DNA of 64,000 bases from Porphyridium purpureum. Taxonomy: Eukaryota > Rhodophyta > Bangiophyceae > Porphyridiales > Porphyridiaceae. The number at the start of each line of letters is the position of its first letter. Position 1 is the stretch's first letter. The notes beneath the pieces were generated by a model. It was not told the DNA's origin. It worked only from the letters and a program-made list of their open reading frames with translations, and did not search any database. The position numbers and the translations under genes were made by a program. This document shows positions 1 through 13,006 of the stretch, piece after piece. Where the stretch lies: NCBI GenBank assembly GCA_008690995.1, contig VRMN01000001.1:3410001-3474000 (forward strand), written 5' to 3'.

Positions 1-997
1 AAGCTGCGCCGATAAAGCGGAATTTTCAGCGTTTAACGAAGCGAATGCTATGGATGGCGGAGGCTTTTGCCTCATCCGCAATCGTGACATTTTGGCGACC
101 ATCGGAGAGCATGTTTAACAAATGGCGAGAAAGATGGGATCATAGCAGCACTTCGACGGAATCCGGCCGATGCGCGGATAGCACAGGCACAAGATACATG
201 CGCAGTGTTTACTTAGATAGAAGCAGGAACCGTCAAAGAAGAAGACGGAGAATGCTTTTGTCATGTTGTTCCATGCCGGGGTGGGGGTTTGATTTCCGTG
301 AAGTAGAAGATCTACCTTCGTCAGTCAATTTCTTAGGTTCTTCGCTTTTGAAAGCCTACTTGGGTCGTGGGTCTAAACTTGTGTCCACACGATCATGCGG
401 AGCCAGGCTTTCATGCGACATGATCTGCTATTGATTTCATGCGTTTCGATAGAGTGATCGGCTACAGGACTTGCGTTGGCAGAATGGCAAGGGGCGTCGT
501 TGCACCGGACGCCCACTTTTTGGATGGCGTGTAATTACTGGAGGTAGACGAATCTTTTCGAAAGTACACGCTTTGAAAATAAGTTGGGGTTGATCGTTTC
601 CACCACAGTCTTCCCTCATTCTGGAGTGGCGGAAGGGAGCGGTTCTGCAACGCTTCCGTACGTTTCAAAAGATACACGAGCTGCAACACTGCGGAATTGT
701 AATGCAATATAATCGTGAGTTCTTTACAAACCAGAGCAAAGCGGAAACAGCGCCCGGTCAGCCATCCAAGTAAGTGAAGAAGGTTCATAGTTTAACGTCT
801 GATCACAAAGAGAGGACACGCGTTCCGGACACCGAGCTTTCGAAAAATATGCAGCTCGGAATGAAATCCAATGTCGCCTGCACGCAATATCTTCAAAGTG
901 CGCAGTCATTCTTCCGTGAATGTGGTGGAACGCAGAGCTAAGACCCCTTCAGAGCTATGCCACAAGCCAAGTCATGCGCTATCGCGCATTTCTAGTC
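1..997. other. Left edge, no confident gene
   Basis: No continuous frame resembles a known family. The plus strand carries short protein-like stretches in different frames: about 2-115, about 120-300, and 609-773. The last is the best. It follows an acceptor-like TTTCCACCACAG at 597-608 and reads 54 codons to a TAA at 771-773, with a plausible helical segment (residues such as FQKIHELQHCG). This could be the 3' end of a spliced plus-strand gene that begins left of the window, or a decayed gene. Stretches of this length also occur by chance, so no exon chain is proposed. Confidence 0.3.
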
Positions 998-3300
<2,303 letters not shown>

Positions 3301-6300
3301 ATGGTGAAGCAGAGTCCGGCAGAGGCCCGGATGGAGTGGCTGGGCGGCGGTGTGTTCCGGGATGTGGCGCCCGTGTGGCTGATGGGCGGGAGAGTGCTGG
3401 TGGTGTCGTGCGGCAGGCACTTGAAAGTGTACAGGCTGGTGCGCGATCTCGACGACGCGCAGCACAGCGCCGCCACAGAGGGCTACAAGTTGCTGTACGT
3501 GGGTCGCGTGCTGGCACATGACCGCTCCATCTCGGCAATGGCCGCCATGGGTCGCGCGCGCGTGGTGACGGCGTCCGTCGACGGCACGCTGCGCATTTGG
3601 GACGCCTCCGACCCGGTTCAGCTTGAATGCGAGCGCATTTTTGATCTGGGTAACGCTGTCGTCTCGCTCACGGCGGCGCCCTCGTCCACGCTCGGACCCA
3701 CCCCAGCCCCTCTGAACACCAATGCAACGTATGCCGTGACTGCCGCTAGCCAGCTTTTTCGAATATCGTTCTCGCCCGAGCGGCCTGACGTGCCTGTGCT
3801 TGAGAAAGTGCTCGGCAACCTGAATGCACATCGATTGGAATTCGCGGACGACAAGGAAAAGGGCGTGTTAGGTCGGGCACCAGCGCTCGCCGACGTACCG
3901 AGAATTCAAGTGCCTCAGCAGAGTCAGCCCGAGCACCATGCTGCACAAGGCCATTTACACTCCGTCGCCAAACCAGTCAAATGCCGCTCCGTTGCAGCTA
4001 TGCAAGTCGCGCTTCCATCAAGCTCGGTATGCACAAGGTGCGAGGTAGTGTGGATTGCGCGTCACAAGGTTTTGTACGGCGTCTTTCTGTACTGGACACA
4101 TGGGGACATCAGCGAGGGAGCATCAGCCGGTGCGGACGGTCGGGTCCGGCGAGCCATCCCCCTGCCCAGGAAGCCAGTGATTCGCACAGAAGTTTACACA
4201 TTAATACACGGGGAGCATATTCACGCGCTCGCACTGCGCCAGTCCGACGGCAGTGTTGCAATTAGTGATGCCACCGGTGCAATCTACATGTTCCCGAACT
4301 TGACCGAGCGGGCTCGGCTACACCTAGAACAAAAGCGAAGTGGTTCGGACAGAGCACACGTGACTTTAGCGGAGCAGAAGCACGCAGTACCTCATGCACG
4401 CATGCACTGGCACGCTTCAGCTGTGTGCACGCTGGGATTCGACGATGATGAGCGCGCCAACTCAGACGCGGCGCTAACGGCAGACGCGGACATGCTGATG
4501 GTTTCCGGAGCGTCGCTGCTATTTTCTGGTGGAGACGAAGGTGTGCTTGTAGAGTGGGACGTGGCGGAGAATGGACTAGGGCTCAGCGAAACACACGCAC
4601 CACGAAAGCGTTTTTTGCCGAGGCTTGGTGGCCGTTTGCTCGCCCTCAAGCCAAGTCCCGATCGTACGCTGCTCTGCACAGTGTCCGCTGACAACGTCAT
4701 TCGGCTTATCCAGCTCGCCGAGCAAAAGGTATGCGCGCAGGTCTTTGGCTTTCGTGGCGCGATGCCCTCCGAGGATATCGTCGATGGTACAGGGGCTTCG
4801 TATACCCGAGACCGTGCCAGGCATGCAACGTGTTCGAAGTGCCAGTCAAGTGCATGTGTTGACCTTGTCGGCGACCCATCTTGGCGGGGCGTGGTTTTCG
4901 TGCGATCGAGCGGAGGTGCTGGCTCTGTACAAGTTTATGACACGGTCCGAGACGCCCAAGTATCCCAAATGAACGTGGCGATGACGAACCAAACCCATTC
5001 CGTTGTCGCCGGGTCCGGCGGCGGAATATCGCAGACATTTAGTGCCTTTGTGGCTCATTTCCAGGTGGGCGCGGATCACGCCGCAAGCATAGATCGCCGC
5101 TGTTCCCGTTCTCTGCGCAGAACGGATGCAGTACATTGGTTAGTTCGCGGTGGCGAGTCGAGCCATGCGGCAAATGCTGAAACAGAACCTCATTGGTTTC
5201 ACAGCGATTGCCTCAAGTTTTGGACGCGCAAGCGCGTCGGCAGCGCCTCGTATGGCAGTGAGGATGCGCTTTCGCTCATTTGTCGAGTAGATCACCCTCA
5301 CGGAGACGCTGCTGTCAATAGCCTTGCTTTGAACAGACAGGGCGATTTAGCCGTCACAACCAGCGCGGAAGATCGCTCATTCCGTGTGTGGGCCTATATG
5401 CATGAGAACCAGCAGTCCGGCCAACCACAGGTGCAGTGGCAATGCGTGTACGTTGGACAGTACCAGAATCTGGCTTGCCAGCATGCTGCGTTTTCTGCGG
5501 ATTCGTCCTTGCTGTGCGTAGCATTTGAGAACGTGCTTGGGTTCTGGTCGATAACTGTCTTGGATGAAGCAACAAGCATCGACCAGGATCCGAGTGCGGG
5601 TGGAAAGCGACTGTCGTTTCAATGCGAATTTGTACGAGCTCTCGCTCACGCGGGGCCTCGTGCATGGATTCGCAGCGTGGGCTTTGCGGGAGGCAACGCC
5701 GGAGCGTCAACCAAGGTCGTGTGTGTGACCGGAGATGACCTGCAAGTTTGGAACGTGATTGGATGGAACTTGTTTTGGGGCTGCTCGCTTCGCCTTGCAC
5801 ATTCATCAGTGAATGATGGTCAGCTTATGGTGTGCGACCCGAGCTCCTCGCGATTTGCCGTTGTCATTTCTCTGATTGACGAAAAGGCGCGCATAAATCT
5901 GAAGGCCAAGGGCAATGGAGCCCAATTCTTGCGTCACGCGGTTGCCGTGTATAGTGCCGCAAGTGCGGTGCCTGTTGCTGTGCATGCACTGCCTCCGGGA
6001 ACTGCGGTGAGGAGCATGCTTTTCTCCAGATGCACCGGAGGATCTAGTACACTACCCAGCGTTTTGGTACTTACAAGTGACCTGGAGCTGTATCGGCTTG
6101 TCTCGCCGGGAGAGTGTGCCTTGGGTATGCTACATCGGGAGAATGGAAAGATGGAGGCCCCAGAGCAAGGCACGGTCTCCAGGGCAGCAAGCGCGTTATC
6201 ACACTTTGCATTTGTAGCACCTGGGGCGGAGAAGAGCATGGGTCATTTCGAGGGAGCCTCCATGCCGAATTGGTCGCCAGCGCAGTCATCTGCCCCTGCC

Positions 6301-6651
6301 AAACTCATCTCGCTTTTAGATGGACCAACGCACGTGCTTCCGAACCCTCAAGAGCTGATGCCTGAATTCCTCGCAGCTCTGTTTGGCGTATTTGAAGGTC
6401 CACATGCTGGGGCAGATGCTGAGGCTCAGGCCAGGTTCCGGTACGATGGCAGTGCAAGTGGAGGTTTGAAGAACGGAACACCTGAGGCCGCATCGTCCTC
6501 GGAGAATGTCGGCGCGCAAGAAAAGAAGGAGCAAAGGGGTTCACTGCAGCGTGCAGAAGCAGAGCTGGATGAAGATGCTTACTCTGACGTGGACGTGGAA
6601 AGAATCGCGTCGGACTTCGCGGCATATACAGCCCGAATTTCGGGAAAGTAG
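3301..6651 (+). CDS. WD40 protein, UTP17/NAN1/WDR75-like (SSU processome)
   Basis: 1116 aa with degenerate WD40 repeats in two blocks, about residues 30-480 and 680-960. Recognisable blade ends include GTLRIWDA and EDRSFRVWAY. The second block (NSLALNRQGDLAVTTS, then a Cys-Val-Tyr-Val-Gly-Gln-Tyr strand and FSADSSLLCVAFE) matches the order and spacing in WDR75/Nan1, a t-UTP/UtpA subunit that binds nascent pre-rRNA in the nucleolus. The C-terminus is acidic and probably disordered. The frame is open upstream to 3178, but only ATGs at 3190 and 3301 exist. 3301 is preferred because the earlier stretch is low-complexity and overlaps the promoter motifs. The family call rests on pattern recall; another large WD40 nucleolar protein is possible. 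Confidence 0.78.
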   Translation: MVKQSPAEARMEWLGGGVFRDVAPVWLMGGRVLVVSCGRHLKVYRLVRDLDDAQHSAATEGYKLLYVGRVLAHDRSISAMAAMGRARVVTASVDGTLRIWDASDPVQLECERIFDLGNAVVSLTAAPSSTLGPTPAPLNTNATYAVTAASQLFRISFSPERPDVPVLEKVLGNLNAHRLEFADDKEKGVLGRAPALADVPRIQVPQQSQPEHHAAQGHLHSVAKPVKCRSVAAMQVALPSSSVCTRCEVVWIARHKVLYGVFLYWTHGDISEGASAGADGRVRRAIPLPRKPVIRTEVYTLIHGEHIHALALRQSDGSVAISDATGAIYMFPNLTERARLHLEQKRSGSDRAHVTLAEQKHAVPHARMHWHASAVCTLGFDDDERANSDAALTADADMLMVSGASLLFSGGDEGVLVEWDVAENGLGLSETHAPRKRFLPRLGGRLLALKPSPDRTLLCTVSADNVIRLIQLAEQKVCAQVFGFRGAMPSEDIVDGTGASYTRDRARHATCSKCQSSACVDLVGDPSWRGVVFVRSSGGAGSVQVYDTVRDAQVSQMNVAMTNQTHSVVAGSGGGISQTFSAFVAHFQVGADHAASIDRRCSRSLRRTDAVHWLVRGGESSHAANAETEPHWFHSDCLKFWTRKRVGSASYGSEDALSLICRVDHPHGDAAVNSLALNRQGDLAVTTSAEDRSFRVWAYMHENQQSGQPQVQWQCVYVGQYQNLACQHAAFSADSSLLCVAFENVLGFWSITVLDEATSIDQDPSAGGKRLSFQCEFVRALAHAGPRAWIRSVGFAGGNAGASTKVVCVTGDDLQVWNVIGWNLFWGCSLRLAHSSVNDGQLMVCDPSSSRFAVVISLIDEKARINLKAKGNGAQFLRHAVAVYSAASAVPVAVHALPPGTAVRSMLFSRCTGGSSTLPSVLVLTSDLELYRLVSPGECALGMLHRENGKMEAPEQGTVSRAASALSHFAFVAPGAEKSMGHFEGASMPNWSPAQSSAPAKLISLLDGPTHVLPNPQELMPEFLAALFGVFEGPHAGADAEAQARFRYDGSASGGLKNGTPEAASSSENVGAQEKKEQRGSLQRAEAELDEDAYSDVDVERIASDFAAYTARISGK

Positions 6652-7126
6652 ATCATTGGCCGGGGAAAGAGGAAATCCAGAAAAAAACTGACTATGTAAT
6701 CCATCACGTCGCCTCACCCGTTCCTTCTGAACAGTCGTTTTCTTAATTGAATATTCAAACACACGATCTGCTGAGACCCATGTACAATCAAAAGCCCCAG
6801 CGGCCCTGTCTCCCTCCATCCTTAACCTTCACGTCACTCCTTCATTTCTATCTTTAGCACGCATTCATTACAAACAGGATTCTAGCATCTACTGAGAATT
6901 CAGTATCCCTGTTCGCGTCTCCATATGATCTCCTTGGTGCCTGTCACTCTGGGCACGATCCGAGGCGTTACCCTTCGCGTGTGTTTTGCTCGAGCACGGA
7001 TCGAGGAAAGCAAAAGGAGACGTACGGAAACCAGAGTATTGAAAAAATGCGCACAAGGGCGGTACTGACAAGGTCAAGACCAAAGCACAGACGGAGGGAA
7101 AGAATGACAAGATTTCAAATCCCATT
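6652..7126. other. Convergent intergenic spacer
   Basis: 475 bp between the 3' ends of two convergent genes. It should hold both 3' UTRs. No gene, repeat or motif was recognised. Confidence 0.6.
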
Positions 7127-8215
7127 CTAAGCTCCAAGCGTTGGGAACGCGCTCGCATCGTCCACGTTTGGCACAGAGGAGCCTCTCGGAGCACGCGAGT
7201 TTGCTCCACCGCGGGATCCAGATCCACCGCGGTCGTTTCGCGCATCCCCACTGCCACCGCGCGGGCCAGCTCCACCACGACGCTCACCCTGCGGGCGCTC
7301 CGGACGATCTCGGCGCTCACGACGATCTCCGCCTGCTGGCGGCGCTGCTCGAAAGAGCTGCTTCTTGAGGTCCGTGTCGACACCGTTCGGCGTTGCAGCG
7401 GCGGTGCGCACTTTTTGCCTGGTGCTCTTCGCGGCCGGCGCGTTCTCCGCCTCGGCTCCCAGAAACGCGAATTCGAGTTCCTTCTTCTCGAGCTTCTTCT
7501 TCTCTGCTACACTTTCGCCCTCGTTTGCCTTACGGATCTGCTTTCTCTCGAAGCCCTCCAGTTCAACCTTTGCCTCGGATTTCTTCATCTCCATGTACTG
7601 CTCCAGCGTCATTGGCGTGGGCTTTGAGTCCTCTGCAGACTCCTCAACCCCGTTCTCCTTGTTGGGTGCCGGGGACGCTTCGCCAGCGGCTGCATCAGCA
7701 CCAGCCGCCTCTTCGGCGGCGGCAACCGCTTCCTCCTCGGCACCGCCAGCCGCAAACGCATGGTTGGCCGCCTCTTCCTGCTTCTCCGCTTCGTTCTTCT
7801 CGTTGCCAACCACAAACCTGCCGCCGCCGCCATTCTTTTTCACCTCCTTCCCGCGGCCCGTGTGCGAACGGCGCTCATTCTTTTCCTTGCCCTGCGGGCC
7901 GTGATCGCGACGATCCGAGTGCCTCGCGGGACGGCTTTCCTTGCCGTCCACGCCCTCCACATCGGCCGCGGCCGCGGCCGCGCCGCCGCGCCTACTCCCT
8001 GCGCCTGCGTTGCGGCCGCCCGGGGCGCCGCCCTTCTTACCTGCCACCGCATTGCCGGTGGCGGCCTTGGTGGTGGCGGGCGGCGCATTTGCCGGCGCCG
8101 GCGGCTGCGGCTTTGGTGCGGGAGTATTCAGCGCCGCGGTGTTCACCGAGTCCCATCCGGCATCCTCCGCGTCATCGTTCAGCAACGCAAACGCGTTCAC
8201 GCCGGCTAACGCCAT
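7127..8215 (-). CDS. SERBP1/HABP4/Stm1-like RGG RNA-binding protein
   Basis: 362 aa. The N-terminus (MALAGVNAFALLNDD) is a short conserved opening of Stm1/HABP4 proteins, followed by Ala/Pro-rich linker. Residues about 117-150 hold the family core: SHTGRGKEVKKNGG then a GN-E-E pattern equivalent to GNWGTETDE. An acidic Glu/Ala stretch follows, then PMTLEQYMEMKK, matching the conserved 'LEEY' helix, and a C-terminal RGG-like tail rich in Arg and Gly ending in DASAFPTLGA. Known relatives bind mRNA and idle 80S ribosomes, occupying the mRNA channel. The frame continues upstream to 8338, but ATG 8215 is the first ATG consistent with the family N-terminus. Confidence 0.82.
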   Translation of the reverse strand: MALAGVNAFALLNDDAEDAGWDSVNTAALNTPAPKPQPPAPANAPPATTKAATGNAVAGKKGGAPGGRNAGAGSRRGGAAAAAADVEGVDGKESRPARHSDRRDHGPQGKEKNERRSHTGRGKEVKKNGGGGRFVVGNEKNEAEKQEEAANHAFAAGGAEEEAVAAAEEAAGADAAAGEASPAPNKENGVEESAEDSKPTPMTLEQYMEMKKSEAKVELEGFERKQIRKANEGESVAEKKKLEKKELEFAFLGAEAENAPAAKSTRQKVRTAAATPNGVDTDLKKQLFRAAPPAGGDRRERRDRPERPQGERRGGAGPRGGSGDARNDRGGSGSRGGANSRAPRGSSVPNVDDASAFPTLGA

Positions 8216-9424
8216 GTCTCGTCGTGCTCCTTCCCCTTCCCCCCGCGAACCCCGAGAAACCCACCCACGTCGTGCGGGTCGAGCCTTATTCGCCCAGCAC
8301 CCTTCCGATCTCCCGTTCACTCTGCACGGAAAAGTCACCCGCTACACTATTCTTCCCATAGGATGAGCCGAGCCGCGCCTCACCCCGATTCTGCCTGCCC
8401 TTCTTGCTCTGCTCCCCCGACACCGTTCCCCACCCCCTTTCCTCCCCCCTCCCACCCCACCTCTAGCTCCGCCCTTTCTCCCTCTCTCTTTCGTCCCGCT
8501 CTGTCACGCCCTTCCCCATCGAGCCTGCTTACCAAAAAGCTCCTGATTGTCACAACAGGCTCGAGTCGGACCACCGCCCGCCACGCAGCACGCGCAGCTT
8601 CATAGCGAATCCAGCCAGTTTGCTAGAACTCCCGCGGCGCACCGCGACGGCGATGATCGCAACCTACAAAAAAACCTAGCACCCACCCCTCACCCTTCTC
8701 CGGTTTGCCAAAATCACACGCGGCCGCCCCGCGAGCGCAGTGTCGCAACACGCACTGTACTGGTAGTGAACACGCACTGTACACCCACGCGGTGTTGCCA
8801 TCACGAACGCCACAGTACCTCGGCGCTCAAAAGGTCACGCGCGCGCGCGCGCGAGCGGGCGCGGTCCATTGGTTGTGAGTCTGAAAGAGTGCTGCTCCAG
8901 GAAATCATATCTTCCGCACATCCACAACAAACCACGTTATCCTTTGCTCCCAAACACGGCAAGAGCAGGCTTCCTACCTACCGTCCAACAATCACGCGCG
9001 CGCTGCCGGCGTTCCTTGTGTGGCGCTCGCTTACCAAGGTGTCATTGGCTCTGCACGCATCCGCTCTCTCCGAATCGATTCCTTATCGGTTCGGTTCGTT
9101 TCGACGTAACTTTACTTCTAGCAGCGTGTGAGGTGTACACTGTGGCTGTACCGCGGGGGGGCGCGCTAGGTGCTGAGATCGAACACGGAATGTGTGGCAG
9201 AGAGACTGTGATATGAAAATGGGTGTGTTTGAGTATGAACTGAATGGCATTGCTTGGAGTGGTGGTAGCAGTATGAAGTTGGGTCGGCTGAGGAAGAAGG
9301 GAGGGGAGGGGGAGTGCGAAACGTGAAGGTGGATGCTTTGCATGTGAGCATCCGACAGCAAGCTGATGAACGCGGTGCGGGGGAGCGTTTGTCGCAGGCC
9401 TGCTTCTCGCGGGCGCGCGCAAGC
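8216..9424. other. 1.2 kb divergent intergenic region
   Basis: Lies between divergent starts of the SERBP1-like and Gln-rich genes. It contains a CT-rich stretch near 8440-8500 (purine-rich in the sense of the minus gene), a CG dinucleotide run at 8838-8853, and two ACTGTAC motifs. Several short frames on both strands lack codon bias and family similarity. No gene is supported. Confidence 0.5.
8754..8782 (-). promoter_or_regulatory. Two reverse-oriented GTACAGT motifs
   Basis: ACTGTAC on the plus strand at 8754-8760 and 8776-8782, that is GTACAGT on the minus strand. They point toward the SERBP1-like gene but lie about 540-565 bp from its ATG, farther than at other genes. A long or spliced leader would be needed if they act here. 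Confidence 0.35.
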
Positions 9425-12400
9425 ATGCAGCAAGTAGGAGGGGGCGTGGATGCAGCGCAGGCGCCGTCTGGATCTGCATCGCACGACGTACACACCGCAC
9501 ACGTGCGCGAGTCTCAGACGCACAATGCGTGGCAGGAAATGCCGCAAGTGGACACCGCGGGTCTCCCGGATGCTGCAACGCTCATGGCCGCCAGCAATGG
9601 AAGTCGCGTCACTGAACCGACTGAGCCGCTGCGTCAACAGCAACTCGAGCGCGACGGTTCCACATGGCAGGACAACAGACAGGACGAAGCGCGGCTTACA
9701 GCCCCGACCTCGGACACAGACGTGCACAGCAACGAATGTCTGAACGCGCAGGCCACAGAGGGCAATGGTGAAAACGGGAGAGCGCGGGAAAGCTCTGGGG
9801 ACGTGCACGACAAACAGGAGCACCAGCAGCAACTTTCAGAACATTCGGAACAAGCTTTGGTTTCTGGAATCTCACCAAAGACGCCAGACACGAAACAAGA
9901 TGCGCAATATCCTTCGACGTCGCAAAGAGAGGACATGTCAGTTCCGGCCTCGCCCGTGAAGAAGATTCCATCGCAGGGCAGCAATGAAAGCAATGCGACA
10001 CAGCAGCGCGCTCAGCAAGGTCGTGCATCGCAGCACCGTCGCAATGCATCTTGGACAAACGAACGATGCTTTGAGCAGCAGCACCAGCAGCAGCACCAGG
10101 AGCAGCAACAGCAGCAGCAACAACAACACCACTTTCAGCAACAGCAGCAGCACTTCCACGCAGCGGCGGCCGCTGCGGGTGGCTTCTTGCCGTATGGCTA
10201 CGCGCCCATGCAGTCTCAAATGTACTATGCGCAGCAGTACTACATGTTGCAGAACGGCATGAACCCTCAAATGATGTTCGCGGATTCATTTGCACAGCAG
10301 CTCGGAGCCATGCCTTATATGTATGACCCACAAGCCGCAGCAGCAGCGTACTCGGCCGCCGCGGCATACTATGATCCGAACCATGCTCTTGCTGTGAATG
10401 CACCGGTGTTTCATCCGGGAGGGCAAGCACCAGCTCCTGCTCCGGGCTCCGTCATGCAAAACACATCTGGAACATTTCCGGGAAGTCCGCTTACGCACGC
10501 GGGAGAGAGCATGGGCACCGGGACACCCGGTGGAACAGGGTGGGTCGAGCGGCGTCTTGACGACCGCTCCAGACGGTCCAATCATCAAAGTAATCGCAGT
10601 GCGGTTGGTGGTGGTGTGGTAAGTGGCGGAGGCCCATACCAATTTACAACCTTTTCCAATGACTCAAATCCCGGTCCGCGTGGGGGACCCATTCGCAAAA
10701 CTCCTGGTAATATCAACGATTTGCGAAAGCCCCAACGCTCCGCTTCACGCATGCCGCCAACCGACGCTCCAGCTGGAAATAACAGTAATCAGACCGACGT
10801 CAGCAGTGCCCCTCAAGGACATCAAACTCGCTCTGCACGAGGCGGGGGCTCGAATGGAAGCGCGCCAAGCCATATAGACAAGCATCAGCGTGCTGGCATT
10901 TCAAAAGACTCGCAGTACCAACACCAGTACCAGCAGCAGTCACCTTCTGCAGCTTCGCTTGCGAACAATTTGATGCGACCCCAGCAGGGGCTTCCATTAA
11001 CTTCGAACGCGAGCGATGCATCTGCGCCGCCTTCCGCGGCGGCGCACTCAGGTGACGGTGGCGCAATTGGATCAGCATCGAGTGCAAATGCGCTGCCAAA
11101 CTCGACTGGGATGGATCGAAGCGGGTTTGTTCAAAATGTACATACTAGCGAGCTGACAGCTAAAGTGGAAGAAACGGTATCCCGCGCGCCAGATCGTGAT
11201 GCTGCATGCTCGAATCTGGCAGAACTCTTGCGAGGATGGTTGGATGAAGCCCAAAGGTGCATGAAATTGCGCAAGGAATGTGCGGCGCTTGGAATCAGGG
11301 GGCAACTGGGAACAATCTCATCGCAAATGAGCGGTAATCAGTCTTCACATGTAGCTGCTGAAGAACAAATTTCGCCTCCTGAGCTAGAGCAGGATCGGCA
11401 GACGCAGCCGCAATCGCAGCCTGGCCAGGCAGGCACGGCCGCGGGCGGCGGGCAGCAGCAGCAGCAGCTGGAAGATGATGACGCGTCAACAGCACCGTTT
11501 GATGTCGCGCTTCGGCACAGTGACGCTCTGGAGCTTGCCATCGAGATGGCGATGTTTGAACTCACGGATGCGCAGCATCCTGTGATCAATGAAGCGCTTG
11601 CTTCTGTGCTGCTGGAGCTCATGTCGGTCTATTTTTATGGGTCTGTCAATCTGCACCGCCTGCTTCTTCACTCTGCCAGCGGTCTTTCGCAGGATGCCAA
11701 GCTTGCGGAGCAGGAGAAGCGTGCGTTGCGCAACCTGATGGGTATGCTCAAGCACGCGTATCGCGAGGCGCTCGCTTTTGAATCTAGCGTAGATGAGGCA
11801 TTCATGCACGAACGGGCGCAGAGCGTCATGAGTGACGCACATAGTGGCACTGGGTCTAATACTGTTAGCGGCGGCAGCGGCGGGTTGCATAAATCGCCGT
11901 CGGCGTCGTCGACATACGGGCTCCTCGACATGCAGACATTTCGCCTCACTTGCGCGGCGGTGCACAGCAAGACGCTGCGCCTTGCTGTGTTCCGTGGCTT
12001 TCGCGGTTCTCTGCGCGACGTATCGCCCGCCGAAATGAGCTTGGCGTCGTCGTCAGCGTCTGGTTCAGGAGCGCCCGTCTACTTGAGTGACTTGCTGCAT
12101 GCGGCGTGCAGCATGGTGGAAGAGGAGCTTTACGACACTATCGCTGTTGCCGAGCAAGAAGTGGCGAACCATTGGGAGCATATGGTAGACATGGCTGAAG
12201 GCATACTCGTCCAATTCTTTGAAAAGATGCACGCCCGAGTAAACTCACTCGAGGTTGAAATTCGGGCAACAGAGAGCCTTTCGGACCTGCGCGAGGTGCT
12301 GCGGCGTGTGACACAACTGTGCAAGGCGCACGAGGCAGTGCTCAAGTACTGTGTCGAGGTCAGCGAGGAAGCGAACAAGGTGTTAAGCGCATTTTCTACG

Positions 12401-13006
12401 CTCTTTGACCTCATCTCGCTCATCTACTCGGGTCTGAACACGGCGGCCGTCGCGGGGATCGCACAGACCGGACGTCGCATTACGCGGCTATGTAAGGACG
12501 TGCAGGAAAACGCCGCCGTGAGCCTTCTCATTGACTTACTCAAAGACACGGCGGTCAACAATCAGTCTGCGCTCATGGGCATGGGCAATAAGACTGCGCG
12601 CACGCTGCGATTTGAGGAGTCGTCGCAGCGCACTGCCGCAATGCGTGCACGGCGCCATGCGCGTATGAAGTCCTCCCCGGATGAACTTATCAACCTGCAG
12701 CCGCGCCTGGGCGACACGATGGCCCCAAGCAGCGAAGAAGGAAATATCGCGGACCAGGAGAATCAGCGGGAGCAAACTGATGGTACCTTAGCCGCCGCTC
12801 CCGAACTCAAGCTTGGCGTGGGCGGAGGGAGCGCAGGGCTGGACGCGGCGCACGGCCGCGATGGCGCGCTAATATCGCAGGCGAGCCCGGTACGAGGCGG
12901 TGGCGGCAAAGTCTCAGCTTTGTCGACGCCGTATAAGAGTCCTCTTGATAAGGGTTCGCAGCACCAGCGTAGCCGATCTGTCGAGGAGATCATTTTCATC
13001 GGCTAG
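9425..13006 (+). CDS. Gln-rich protein with an uncharacterised helical C-terminal domain
   Basis: 1193 aa, not recognised. Residues 1-560 are low-complexity. They include a Gln/His-rich block near 215-245, an Ala/Tyr/Met-rich prion-like stretch near 245-340, then Ser/Gly/Asn-rich linker. Residues about 565-1080 are predicted mostly helical, in segments such as LELAIEMAMFEL, LLELMSVYFYG and FDLISLIYSG, interrupted by Gly/Ser linkers. The tail carries basic and Ser-rich motifs (SPVRGGGGK, RSRSVEEI). There are no transmembrane segments and no catalytic motif. The architecture is typical of granule or RNA-regulatory scaffolds, which is inference only. The frame is open upstream to 9314, but the first ATG is 9425. 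Confidence 0.88.
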   Translation: MQQVGGGVDAAQAPSGSASHDVHTAHVRESQTHNAWQEMPQVDTAGLPDAATLMAASNGSRVTEPTEPLRQQQLERDGSTWQDNRQDEARLTAPTSDTDVHSNECLNAQATEGNGENGRARESSGDVHDKQEHQQQLSEHSEQALVSGISPKTPDTKQDAQYPSTSQREDMSVPASPVKKIPSQGSNESNATQQRAQQGRASQHRRNASWTNERCFEQQHQQQHQEQQQQQQQQHHFQQQQQHFHAAAAAAGGFLPYGYAPMQSQMYYAQQYYMLQNGMNPQMMFADSFAQQLGAMPYMYDPQAAAAAYSAAAAYYDPNHALAVNAPVFHPGGQAPAPAPGSVMQNTSGTFPGSPLTHAGESMGTGTPGGTGWVERRLDDRSRRSNHQSNRSAVGGGVVSGGGPYQFTTFSNDSNPGPRGGPIRKTPGNINDLRKPQRSASRMPPTDAPAGNNSNQTDVSSAPQGHQTRSARGGGSNGSAPSHIDKHQRAGISKDSQYQHQYQQQSPSAASLANNLMRPQQGLPLTSNASDASAPPSAAAHSGDGGAIGSASSANALPNSTGMDRSGFVQNVHTSELTAKVEETVSRAPDRDAACSNLAELLRGWLDEAQRCMKLRKECAALGIRGQLGTISSQMSGNQSSHVAAEEQISPPELEQDRQTQPQSQPGQAGTAAGGGQQQQQLEDDDASTAPFDVALRHSDALELAIEMAMFELTDAQHPVINEALASVLLELMSVYFYGSVNLHRLLLHSASGLSQDAKLAEQEKRALRNLMGMLKHAYREALAFESSVDEAFMHERAQSVMSDAHSGTGSNTVSGGSGGLHKSPSASSTYGLLDMQTFRLTCAAVHSKTLRLAVFRGFRGSLRDVSPAEMSLASSSASGSGAPVYLSDLLHAACSMVEEELYDTIAVAEQEVANHWEHMVDMAEGILVQFFEKMHARVNSLEVEIRATESLSDLREVLRRVTQLCKAHEAVLKYCVEVSEEANKVLSAFSTLFDLISLIYSGLNTAAVAGIAQTGRRITRLCKDVQENAAVSLLIDLLKDTAVNNQSALMGMGNKTARTLRFEESSQRTAAMRARRHARMKSSPDELINLQPRLGDTMAPSSEEGNIADQENQREQTDGTLAAAPELKLGVGGGSAGLDAAHGRDGALISQASPVRGGGGKVSALSTPYKSPLDKGSQHQRSRSVEEIIFIG
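10071..10160 (+). repeat. CAG/CAA polyglutamine tract inside CDS
   Basis: Imperfect CAG/CAA/CAC run encoding alternating Gln and His, in frame with the Gln-rich protein. The mixed codons suggest selection for the amino acid and not a pure microsatellite expansion. Confidence 0.85.

Noticed and set aside
7393-8361. 322-codon plus-strand frame over the SERBP1-like gene
   Set aside because: Pro/Arg/Ser composition typical of the antisense of Ala/Gly/Glu-rich coding; no motifs.
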